Assembly (NCBI RefSeq): GCF_013328815.1 | Contig: NZ_JABUHN010000007.1 | Coordinates: 62,001-126,000, forward strand | From: Tabrizicola fusiformis | GTDB lineage: Bacteria; Pseudomonadota; Alphaproteobacteria; Rhodobacterales; Rhodobacteraceae | DNA: 64,000 nt | Direction of reading: 5' to 3' | Part shown: piece by piece, positions 45,340 to 53,214 of the stretch | Position numbering within the stretch: the stretch's first letter is position 1 | Layout of the letters: every line of letters starts with the position of its first letter | Notes under the pieces: generated by a model | Seen by the model: only the letters and a program-made list of their open reading frames with translations | Database searches by the model: none | What the model was told of the DNA's origin: nothing | Program-made: the position numbers and the translations under genes

Positions 45340-45788
45340 GGGCGCTCCTTGCGGAAGGTGATCGAGGTGGGGTTTGCATAGCCTTTATGGGCGGTGCGGG
45401 CGGTTTCGGCAAAGCCCATCGCACGGAAAGCCTGTTGATTTTCAATCAGTTCGATGCGGGTTTGCAGTTCAACCCCGGCCAGGCCGAGGGTGGCGGCTCG
45501 TTCTTCGGCCAAGGTGACGAGACGGCGGGCGAGGCCCTGTCCGCGATGGCCGGCGGCCACGGCAAGCTTGCCGAGGTAGAGGAAATTATCCTTTGGTGTC
45601 AGCACCATGCAGGCCACTGGCGGATCGCCCAGCGCCCAGACTTCCGGTGCGGCGGCCAAAGTCTGTTCCGTCAGGTCGCGCATTGAGGAGGGCGGGTCGA
45701 TCCGGCCCTCCATATAGGCGAATTCGGACTGGATCAGGCGCAGGACCGGGCCGAAATCTGCGGCTTTATCAAGAAGATAGGGCATCAT
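45336..45788 (-). CDS. GNAT-family N-acetyltransferase
   Basis: A 150-residue GNAT protein. The acetyl-CoA loop is AVAAGHRGQGLARRLV, matching R/QxxGxG/A, with flanking strands YLGKLAV and GVELQTRIEL, and the closing AFRAMGFAETARTAHKGY. Substrate unknown. Two Met codons begin the protein (45788 and 45785); the upstream gene's stop overlaps here. It is in the run with lrgAB. Confidence 0.88.
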   Translation of the reverse strand: MMPYLLDKAADFGPVLRLIQSEFAYMEGRIDPPSSMRDLTEQTLAAAPEVWALGDPPVACMVLTPKDNFLYLGKLAVAAGHRGQGLARRLVTLAEERAATLGLAGVELQTRIELIENQQAFRAMGFAETARTAHKGYANPTSITFRKERP

Positions 45789-46171
45789 CTGTTGGGCAGT
45801 CCGTCGGCAAGGTGCAACCAGGACAGGGCCTGATCGCGGTGGAAATGTTCGGTCGGGGCATAGGCTTCGGGTGTGTCGAGCGTGGCGGCGTAGAAGTGCC
45901 GCTCACCGGGAAAACGGGCGGAGTGATAGGACATCGGTGTGCCGCAACGCGGGCAGAAACTGCGCCAAGTGTCTGGAGATGATAGATATTCCTGCGGCGC
46001 TGCGCCCGTCCACTCCCAAGCGCCGTCGGCCATGCCAAAAAACGAGGCCAGCGCCGAGGCGGTGGCGCGGCGGCAACTGGCGCAGTGGCAATGCCCCTGC
46101 CAGAGCGGCGGCGCGGTGCAGCGGTAGCGGGTGGCGCCGCAGAGACAGCCGCCGGAAAAGGGTGGGATCAT
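45785..46171 (-). CDS. GFA/CENP-V-type zinc-binding protein
   Basis: A 128-residue protein of the GFA (glutathione-dependent formaldehyde-activating) / CENP-V fold. The zinc ligands are visible: CLCG near the start, CHCASC, and CPRCGTPMSY. The fold is common among uncharacterised small enzymes. Activity is unknown. The start ATG 46171 is preferred over 46189 because GGAGGT lies six bases upstream. It is divergent from smc across 274 bases that include the 11-bp GTA array (46256-46302). Confidence 0.88.
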   Translation of the reverse strand: MIPPFSGGCLCGATRYRCTAPPLWQGHCHCASCRRATASALASFFGMADGAWEWTGAAPQEYLSSPDTWRSFCPRCGTPMSYHSARFPGERHFYAATLDTPEAYAPTEHFHRDQALSWLHLADGLPNR

Positions 46172-46255
46172 GGGCACCTCCGCCGCCATCAAAAGCGCGC
46201 GGCGGGCGAAGGGCAAGGGGATTGTCGGCCTGCTGCCGATGAGTCCAGATTCGGC

Positions 46256-46302
46256 GTAGTTTCTGCGTAACTTTCCCGTATTTCTTTCGTATTTTTTCTG
46301 TA
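46256..46302. repeat. Five GTA triplets at exact 11-bp spacing
   Basis: GTA occurs at 46256, 46267, 46278, 46289 and 46300, each 11 bases apart. The intervening bases are T-rich (consensus GTAnTTTCTnC). The phasing to one helical turn and the low GC content within a GC-rich chromosome suggest protein binding sites on one face of DNA. It lies between the divergent GFA gene and smc. The sequence is not coding to judge by either strand. Confidence 0.6.
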
Positions 46303-46445
46303 GATACAGGCAGGATACGCCCCGCCGGCGGCGGTGAAAACAATATCTTGGGGATAAGCGGCGGGAACCCGCCAGATGCTGCTGCGGGACGGTTGACTCA
46401 CCCCACGCTTGGGCCACAGTGGGAAATCGACCCCATGGAGGCCCC

Positions 46446-49400
46446 TTGCGTTTTTCCCGGCTGCGCCTGAACGGCTTCAAGAGCTTTGTCGATCCCACGG
46501 ATCTGGTGATCCATGAGGGGCTGACCGGCGTTGTCGGGCCGAACGGCTGCGGCAAGTCGAACCTCTTGGAGGCGCTGCGGTGGGTGATGGGCGAGAACCG
46601 TCCGACGGCGATGCGCGGCGGCGGGATGGAAGATGTGATCTTCAACGGCGCGGCCACCCGGGGCGCGCGGCATTTCGCGGAAGTGGCGCTGGTCTTGGAC
46701 AATGCCGACCGTCTGGCACCCTCGGGCTTCAACGACACGGATCAGATCGAGATCGTGCGGCGGATCACCCGCGAGGCCGGTTCGGCCTATAAGCTGAACG
46801 GCAAGGATCTGCGGGCGCGCGATGTGCAGATGCTGTTCGCCGATGCCTCGACCGGGGCGCATTCTCCGGCGCTGGTCCGGCAGGGGCAGATTTCTGAACT
46901 GATCAATGCCAAGCCCAAGGCGCGGCGGCGGGTGCTGGAGGATGCGGCGGGGATCGCGGGCCTGTATCAGCGGCGGCACGAGGCAGAGCTGAAGCTGCAG
47001 GGCGCCGAGCAAAACCTGCTGCGGGTGGATGATGTGCTGGAGCAACTGGCGCAGCAATTGTCCACGCTGACCCGGCAGGCGCGGCAGGCGGCGCGCTACC
47101 GCGAAATCGGCGACGAGTTGCGGCGCAGCGAGGGGATGCTGTTGCTGCGCCGCTGGCGCGAGGCGGATCAGGCGCGCGAAGAGGCCGAGCGGGCGTTGCG
47201 GCTGCGGCTGGTTGAGGCGGTGCAGGCCGAGGCGGCGGCGCGGGCGGCGGGCAAGGCCGTGGCGGCGGCAGAAGATGCCCTGCCGCCCAAGCGCGAGGAA
47301 GAGGCGATTGCGGCGGCCATCCTGCAGCGGCTCAACGTGGCGCGCGACGGGCTGAACGATCAGGAGGCGCGGGCGCGGCAGTTGATCGACACGCTGCGGG
47401 GCCGGATTGCCGAACTTGACCGCGATGCCGAACGGGAAGGCGGGCTGAACCGCGATGCGGGCGAGGTGATTGCCCGGCTGGACTGGGAGGTGGAGCAACT
47501 GGCCCGCGCCCATGAGGGCCATGAGGAGCGGCTGGCAGAAGCCTCGGACGCGGCGCGCGAGGCGGGGGCGGCGCTGACCGGGCGCGAGGCGGTGCTGTCG
47601 GAGGCGACCGAGGATGCGGCGCGGCTGGCGGCGCGGCACCAGTCGGCGCAGCGGATGCTGGGCGACAGCCGGGCCGGTCTGGCGCGGGCCGAAGCCGAGG
47701 CCGCCCGGGCGGGTGAGGCGGTGCGGGCGGCCGAGGTCGCCTTTGCGGCGGCGGGCGAGGCGATGGAGGGCGCGGAAGAGGCGCAGGAAGCGGCGGTTGC
47801 CGCGGCAGAAGCGGCGGATGAGGCGCTGGCCCGGGCCGAAGAGGCGCGCGGTGCCGTGCAGGGCCGTGAGGCGGATGCCCGTGCGGCGCGGTCCGAGGCC
47901 GAGGGCGAGGCGAATGCGCTGCGGGCCGAGGTGGCGGCGCTGGCGCGGCTGGTGGCGCGTGAGGCGTCGAGCGGGCATCAGCTCTTGGACCGGCTGGAGG
48001 TGGAACCGGGGTTCGAGCAGGCGCTGGGGGCGGCGCTGGCCGATGACCTGCGGGCGGCGGAAGTGGCGGGGGATCAGCCCTCGGGCTGGGTCGCCTTGCC
48101 GGGCTATGACGATGCAGCGGCGCTGCCGGCGGGCGCCCTGCCGCTGGCGGGCCATGTGGGGGCGCCTGCGGTGCTGGCGCGGCGGCTGTCGCAGATCGGG
48201 CTGGTGGCGCGGGGCGACGGCGCGCGGTTGCAGGCCGATTTGCAGCCGGGGCAGCGGCTGGTCAGCCGCGAGGGCGACCTCTGGCGCTGGGACGGGTTCC
48301 GCGCCGGGGCCGAGGATGCACCACAGGCGAGTGCCTTGCGGTTGCAGCAGTTGAACAAGTTGACCCGGCTGAAACGTGATCTGGAAGAGGTGGCGGCGCG
48401 GGCCGAAGGGGCGCGTCTGGCGCATGAGGATTTGCAGGCGCAGCTTGCCGCGCTGGCCCGCGCCGACCAGTTGGCCCGCGAGGCGCGGCGCGCGGCGGAT
48501 GCGCGGGTCGCCGAGGCGAACCGGGCGGCGGCGCGGGCCGAGGCGGACCGTTCGATCTCGGAGGGCAAGCTTGAGGCGGCCCGGGCCGCTGTGCGGCGCC
48601 ATGCCGACGATCTGGCCGAAGCGCAGGAGCGGCTGGAAGAGGCGGTCGCGGCGCTGGAGGATCTGGGCGATCTCGATGCCGCGCGGGCGGCGGTGGAGGC
48701 CGCGCGCATGGGGGTGGAGGGCGCCCGCATCACCATGATGGCGCGTCGCGCCGCGCAGGACGAGTTGCGCCGCGAGGGCGAGGCGCGGGTGCGGCGGCGG
48801 CAGGAAGCGGTCAAGGAAATCTCGGGCTGGAAGCACCGGCTGGAAACGGCGGGGCGGCGGATTGCCGAACTCGCCGCCCGCAAGACCGAAACCGAGGAGG
48901 AGCTTGACGAGGCCAGTGCCGCGCCCGAGGAAATCGCCATCAAGCGCGAGGAGCTTTCGGACGCCATCACCAGCGCCGAGGCCCGCCGCACCGAGGCGGC
49001 CGAGGCGCTGTCGCAGGCCGAAGCCGCCCTGCGGGCTGCCCGCGATGCCGAGCGCGAGGCGGAACGCGCAGCCGGCGAAGCGCGGGAGGCCCGCGCCCGT
49101 GCCGAGGCCCGCGCCGAAGCGGCGCGCGAGACCTGCAACCTGACCGTCGAGCGGCTGCGCGAAGAGATGGGCGCGAGCCCCGGCGAGTTGATGGACACGC
49201 TGCGGCTTGACCCCGACAAGATGCCCCCAGCCGAGGCGCTGGATGTCGAGGTGCAGCGCCTGAAACGCCAGCGCGAGGCACTGGGTGCGGTGAACCTGCG
49301 GGCCGAAGAGGATGCCAAGGCCGTCAGCGAAGAATATGACACGCTGGTCAAGGAAAAGGTCGATCTGGAAGAGGCGATCAAGAAACTCCGCTCGGGCATT

Positions 49401-49901
49401 GCGGGCCTGAACCGCGAGGGGCGCGAGCGGCTGTTGACCGCCTTTGAACAGGTGAATGCCAATTTCGGCCAGTTGTTCACCCATCTGTTCGGCGGTGGCG
49501 AGGCGCGGCTGGTGCTGGTGGAATCGGATGATCCGCTGGAGGCGGGGCTGGAGATCATGGCGCAGCCGCCGGGCAAGCGGCTGTCCACGTTGTCCCTGCT
49601 CTCGGGCGGGGAACAGACGCTGACGGCGCTGGCGCTGATCTTTGGGGTGTTTCTGGCCAATCCGGCACCGATCTGCGTGCTGGACGAGGTGGATGCGCCC
49701 CTGGACGATGCCAATGTGACCCGCTTCTGCGACCTGCTGGACGAGATGACACGGCGCACCGAAACCCGGTTCCTGATCATCACCCACCACGCGGTGACGA
49801 TGAGCCGGATGGACCGGCTGTTCGGGGTGACCATGGCGGAACAGGGGGTCAGCCAGTTGGTCTCGGTGGACCTCAAACGCGCGGCGGCGCTCGTGGCATG
49901 A
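46446..49901 (+). CDS. smc: Chromosome segregation protein SMC
   Basis: A 1151-residue SMC ATPase that organises and condenses chromosomes. The start FKSFVDPTDLVIHEGLTG and Walker A GPNGCGKS (31-38) are at the N-terminus; two long Arg/Glu/Ala-rich coiled coils flank a hinge (roughly 500-660); the C-terminal signature LSGGEQTLTALAL and Walker B CVLDEVDAPLDDANV close the ATPase. The start is TTG 46446: GGAGG lies five bases upstream and Rhodobacter SMC proteins start at the equivalent residue (MRF). A GTG at 46419 is a less likely alternative. It overlaps the next gene by four bases. Confidence 0.95.
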   Translation: MRFSRLRLNGFKSFVDPTDLVIHEGLTGVVGPNGCGKSNLLEALRWVMGENRPTAMRGGGMEDVIFNGAATRGARHFAEVALVLDNADRLAPSGFNDTDQIEIVRRITREAGSAYKLNGKDLRARDVQMLFADASTGAHSPALVRQGQISELINAKPKARRRVLEDAAGIAGLYQRRHEAELKLQGAEQNLLRVDDVLEQLAQQLSTLTRQARQAARYREIGDELRRSEGMLLLRRWREADQAREEAERALRLRLVEAVQAEAAARAAGKAVAAAEDALPPKREEEAIAAAILQRLNVARDGLNDQEARARQLIDTLRGRIAELDRDAEREGGLNRDAGEVIARLDWEVEQLARAHEGHEERLAEASDAAREAGAALTGREAVLSEATEDAARLAARHQSAQRMLGDSRAGLARAEAEAARAGEAVRAAEVAFAAAGEAMEGAEEAQEAAVAAAEAADEALARAEEARGAVQGREADARAARSEAEGEANALRAEVAALARLVAREASSGHQLLDRLEVEPGFEQALGAALADDLRAAEVAGDQPSGWVALPGYDDAAALPAGALPLAGHVGAPAVLARRLSQIGLVARGDGARLQADLQPGQRLVSREGDLWRWDGFRAGAEDAPQASALRLQQLNKLTRLKRDLEEVAARAEGARLAHEDLQAQLAALARADQLAREARRAADARVAEANRAAARAEADRSISEGKLEAARAAVRRHADDLAEAQERLEEAVAALEDLGDLDAARAAVEAARMGVEGARITMMARRAAQDELRREGEARVRRRQEAVKEISGWKHRLETAGRRIAELAARKTETEEELDEASAAPEEIAIKREELSDAITSAEARRTEAAEALSQAEAALRAARDAEREAERAAGEAREARARAEARAEAARETCNLTVERLREEMGASPGELMDTLRLDPDKMPPAEALDVEVQRLKRQREALGAVNLRAEEDAKAVSEEYDTLVKEKVDLEEAIKKLRSGIAGLNREGRERLLTAFEQVNANFGQLFTHLFGGGEARLVLVESDDPLEAGLEIMAQPPGKRLSTLSLLSGGEQTLTALALIFGVFLANPAPICVLDEVDAPLDDANVTRFCDLLDEMTRRTETRFLIITHHAVTMSRMDRLFGVTMAEQGVSQLVSVDLKRAAALVA

Positions 49902-50257
49902 GCGGTCTGGCAAAGGCGCTGCGAAGCGCGGGTTTTCCCGGTGTGGAGGAGGAAGGCGGGCGGGTCTTTGCCCGGCTGATTTCGGCAGATGTGGAGTTTT
50001 CCGGGGCCGAGGGGCCGGAAGGCTGGGATCTGGCCATCAGCCGCCCGGTGCGGGCAACGGCGGCGCAGCGGGCCGATTGGGCCGCGCGGCATCCGGGGGC
50101 CGAACTGGACATCTGGCAGGGCGAGACGCGACTGGCGCATCGGATCGCGGCGGGGGATGTGGCGGCGCTGCTGCACTGGGCCGCGCTGGCCGAGGCGCTG
50201 GTGGTGGCCTGTCTGGACTGGCGCCGCGCCCAACGGGCGCGTGGCGAGGGGATGTAG
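49898..50257 (+). CDS. Small hypothetical protein downstream of smc
   Basis: A 119-residue protein with no motif I recognise. It begins MSGLAKALRSAGFPGVEEEGGRVFARLI and is Ala/Trp-rich in the second half (ALLHWAALAEALVVACLDWRRAQ). No signal peptide. ATG overlaps the smc stop (ATGA), so it is co-translated. Position suggests an smc-linked role, but the partner of SMC (ScpA/ScpB) is not evident in this protein. Confidence 0.65.
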   Translation: MSGLAKALRSAGFPGVEEEGGRVFARLISADVEFSGAEGPEGWDLAISRPVRATAAQRADWAARHPGAELDIWQGETRLAHRIAAGDVAALLHWAALAEALVVACLDWRRAQRARGEGM

Positions 50258-50282
50258 CCGGGCCAGTTTGCGCCGGGGAGGC

Positions 50283-50307
50283 CCGGAGGGGTGGGGCACC
50301 CCTCCGG
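50283..50307. terminator. Hairpin in the convergent gap after the smc operon
   Basis: CCGGAGGGGTG and CACCCCTCCGG form perfect 11-base arms with a three-base loop. It lies between two convergent genes and could act in both directions. No T-run. Confidence 0.6.
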
Positions 50308-50323
50308 CGCGGGTCAGGCAAGC

Positions 50324-51349
50324 CTAGCGCGGGCGCATGGCGAACTGGCGGACATAGGCTTCGGAGGCCCCGGCGGGCAGGCCGAGAAAGTCGATATTGC
50401 CACGCGCGGCAGGTGGCGTGGCTGGGGCGCCGATCGCATCCACCACCCGGTTGCTGATCTGATTGCCGGTCACGTCGATCAGGGTGCCGGTGCCGACCTG
50501 CGTCCAGAAGCCAAGATTGCCCATCCGGTTGCCGACCACCCCGCCCAGCGCCTGACTTCCGGCACCGATCAGGGCCGCCGCCGCAGCCTGTTCCATGCTT
50601 TTGCCCTCGACCAGCGCCTGACCGCCCGAGGTCACCCCCTGCGCCGAAGCGCCGATCACCAGAACCGTCGCCGCTTCGGCGCTGGTCAGGGTGGCCGAGG
50701 CGCCGCCCAGACCGATCATGCCCACGGTAAAACTGCCCGCGGCATTGATCATGGCCGAGCCGACATTGCCGGTGTCCTGATAGGTGAAGGCGCCGCGCAT
50801 CACCGAGCCGGTAGCGAGCATCGTCGTCGCGCCGCCCATGCCGATGCCGGAACTGGCCGCCGCTGCCGCCCCGGCGCCGACCGGCGCCACCAAGACCCCC
50901 GCCGTGACGATCAGGATGGTGGCCGAAGCATCGCGCACCACCCGGGTTGCCGTCAGCGCGGTTTCCCAATTGTCCACCACCCGCCCGATATTCGCCGAAG
51001 AGCGGCGCATACAATCCTGCGAGGTGTTGCGATGCCAGTTGTTGTCATTGATTGCATCATTCACCAGCCCGATCAGCGAGCCGAAAAAGGTGTCGGGCGC
51101 CCGGCGCAACTGCAATTGCGCATTCTGCCAATAACGCGCCGCCTCTGCCTCCATCTCGGGGCGGTAGCCCTGCCAGTTGGTGTCGAGGTAATAGGTGGTG
51201 GGCAAATACCAGGCCGGATTTTCGGTCACCACGCGCGAGCGGTTGCGCATGATGCGGGCGCGCACGGCGGCGCGGACAATGGCATAGACCACATCGGGAT
51301 CGTAGATCCAACTGCGGCCATGGACATCGTTGGAACTCTGAACGGTCAT
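50324..51349 (-). CDS. Orphan protein with a long Gly/Ala-rich region
   Basis: A 341-residue protein that I do not recognise. Residues 1-130 are soluble in character (WYLPTTYYLDTNWQGY, several Arg and Asn). Residues about 140-300 are unusually rich in Gly, Ala and Thr with repeated helix-breaking GxxxG-like spacing, resembling glycine-zipper membrane-inserting segments in some bacterial toxins. The tail is short and basic. No signal peptide, no immunity-like gene beside it. It stands alone between smc's operon and the MOSC gene. Function should be treated as unknown. Confidence 0.75.
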   Translation of the reverse strand: MTVQSSNDVHGRSWIYDPDVVYAIVRAAVRARIMRNRSRVVTENPAWYLPTTYYLDTNWQGYRPEMEAEAARYWQNAQLQLRRAPDTFFGSLIGLVNDAINDNNWHRNTSQDCMRRSSANIGRVVDNWETALTATRVVRDASATILIVTAGVLVAPVGAGAAAAASSGIGMGGATTMLATGSVMRGAFTYQDTGNVGSAMINAAGSFTVGMIGLGGASATLTSAEAATVLVIGASAQGVTSGGQALVEGKSMEQAAAAALIGAGSQALGGVVGNRMGNLGFWTQVGTGTLIDVTGNQISNRVVDAIGAPATPPAARGNIDFLGLPAGASEAYVRQFAMRPR

Positions 51350-51419
51350 GGGAAAACTCCGCGGACAGGCAATGGGGCAGGCTCAATGGCCCCAGTCCAG
51401 CCTTCCTCTGACCGTTGTG

Positions 51420-51986
51420 TCAAGCGCCGCGGCGCAGGATTTGCAATCTGTCGGAAAGCCTTACCTCGCCATCACGTTCAACCGCGCAATAGATGCCGCG
51501 CAGACGCAGTTCAGGGTGGCCCGGCAGGGTGATCCAGTCCTTGGCATCGCGGCCATAGCGCGCCTTCCACTTGACGCAGCCGTCGTTGAACTCGTCTGAC
51601 ACCCGCAGCACGGCGGTTCCGGCGGCGATCAGGCTGCCGGCCGGCAGGTTGGCAAGGCTGCAATCGAGGTCGGCCACGATGTTGTCGCCCGGATGCACCG
51701 TGCCCGCGCGGTCGCGCCAGATCAGGTCCAGCACGCGGGAGGGCAGGATGGAAACCTGGATCGACGGATCGGGGCTGCCATCGGGCAGTTTCAGCCAGGG
51801 CAGCGTCAGCCAGCGTTCACCCGGCACGCCTTCGGCGCGGGTCATAGCAAGGGTTTCAGGAAATTCGCGCAGGCCAAAGCCGGGGCGGCGGCAGAGGCCG
51901 GTGATGGGTGCCGCGTCGCGCGGGGCGGCCAGAACCTGCGGCAGGGCGGCGGCGAGTTCGGCGGCGGTGACGAAATCAGAGGGCAT
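51420..51986 (-). CDS. MOSC-domain protein
   Basis: A 188-residue protein ending in a MOSC-like beta-barrel: the conserved Cys137 is in NDGCVKWKARYGRDA, followed by RGIYCAVERDGEVRLSDRL. MOSC domains carry sulphur in molybdenum-cofactor sulfurases and related enzymes. The N-terminal half lacks the usual MOSC_N domain. Start ATG 51986 overlaps the preceding transglycosylase gene by 11 bases. The job in this location is not clear. Confidence 0.75.
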   Translation of the reverse strand: MPSDFVTAAELAAALPQVLAAPRDAAPITGLCRRPGFGLREFPETLAMTRAEGVPGERWLTLPWLKLPDGSPDPSIQVSILPSRVLDLIWRDRAGTVHPGDNIVADLDCSLANLPAGSLIAAGTAVLRVSDEFNDGCVKWKARYGRDAKDWITLPGHPELRLRGIYCAVERDGEVRLSDRLQILRRGA

Positions 51987-53133
51987 TCAGCAACTCCACC
52001 GTAGGCCAGCCATCGGCGGGCAGGCCAAGGCGGGATTGTTCAGCCTGCACCGCGGCCCGGGTGGCGGCGCCAAGGATACCGTCGATCTTGCCCACATCAT
52101 GGCCGCGCGCCGCCAGCGCCTGTTGCAGGGCAGTCATTTCTTCGGGCGAGAGCGCCGGGTCGGGGTTTCCGGCGGCATAGGGCGCCGCCCCCTGCAACCG
52201 CGTGGCGAAATAGGCGGCGGTGGTGACATAGACGAAGCTCTTGTTCCACTCGAACAGCACCTTGAAATTGGGATAGGCGAGAAAGGCCGGCCCCTTGCGC
52301 CCCTGCGGCAGAAGAAGCGAGGCGGGAAGGTCCGCGAAAGTCCCTTCACGCGGGGCAACGCCCAGCGCGGCCCAATCGGCGGCGGGGCGTTCGGTTTGCA
52401 GCCCGGTCAGCGACCAGTCGAGCGTTTCGGGCAGCGTGACCTCTTGCAGCCACGGCTCTCCGGCGCGCCAGCCGTGATGGCGCAGCAGATTGGCCCCCGA
52501 CAAAAGCGCATCGGGGGCCGAGGTCTTGAGCGTAATCAGACCGTCGCCGTCGCCATCAACGCCCTTTTCCAGAATGTCCTTGGGCAGCATCTGCACCATG
52601 CCAATCTCGCCCGCCCAGGCGCCGGTGGTGGTGGCCGGGTCGAAATCATGCTTTTCGGTCAAGAGGATGGCCGCCAGAACCTGCGGCTGAAACATCTCGG
52701 GGCGGCGGCAATCATGGGCCAGCGTCAGCAGGGCGTTGCGGGTGTTGAAATCGCCCTGCACGGCGCCGAAATCGGTCTCGAACGCCCAAAAGGCCAGAAG
52801 GATGCCGCGCGAGACGCCGAATTCACTCTCGGCCCGGGCAAAGATGGCGTCCCATTCCGCGGATTTGGCGGCGCCGGTCTGCAACCGGCTTTTCGAGATC
52901 AGGCTTTTGGAAAAGTCGAGAAAGGTCTTACGGAACACCCCCTGCCCACGGTCGGCCTTCAGCACCTTGGAATCGGCGCGGGCCCCGTCGAAAAAGGCGG
53001 CGATGGCGGCGTCGGAGGCGCCTGCCGCGCGCGCCTCGTCCGTCATGGCCCGCAGGAAGCCGCCCCAGTCGCCACCGCAGGGCGCGGCAAGGGCGGGCTG
53101 GGCAAGGAACAGGGCAAGAAGGGCGGCACGCAT
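51976..53133 (-). CDS. Lytic murein transglycosylase (MltB family) with peptidoglycan-binding domain
   Basis: A 385-residue secreted enzyme with signal peptide MRAALLALFLAQPALAA. The catalytic Glu119 is in AFWAFETDFG, preceded by the SLT-like DSKVLKADRGQG region; VDGDGDG, NLLRHHGW and NKSFVYVTTAAYFA are family-like. A C-terminal peptidoglycan-binding motif (about 325-385; ALAARGHDVGKIDGILGAATRAAVQ) is present. It should cleave glycan strands. It overlaps the MOSC gene by 11 bases, and lies 81 bases downstream of the caspase-like gene. Confidence 0.9.
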   Translation of the reverse strand: MRAALLALFLAQPALAAPCGGDWGGFLRAMTDEARAAGASDAAIAAFFDGARADSKVLKADRGQGVFRKTFLDFSKSLISKSRLQTGAAKSAEWDAIFARAESEFGVSRGILLAFWAFETDFGAVQGDFNTRNALLTLAHDCRRPEMFQPQVLAAILLTEKHDFDPATTTGAWAGEIGMVQMLPKDILEKGVDGDGDGLITLKTSAPDALLSGANLLRHHGWRAGEPWLQEVTLPETLDWSLTGLQTERPAADWAALGVAPREGTFADLPASLLLPQGRKGPAFLAYPNFKVLFEWNKSFVYVTTAAYFATRLQGAAPYAAGNPDPALSPEEMTALQQALAARGHDVGKIDGILGAATRAAVQAEQSRLGLPADGWPTVELLNAL

Positions 53134-53214
53134 GGCAGTCTCCGGCTTGGGTCGGGCGAGGCTAGGGCGGCAAGGCGGCGGGGGGAAGGGCCTGATGCGC
53201 CCTCCCCCGGGGCG

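Noticed and set aside
46398-49913. A continuous 1171-codon open frame antisense to smc
   Set aside because: It mirrors the GC-rich codon use of smc, has no family-like motifs, and is rich in Arg/Gly/Pro/His typical of antisense frames.
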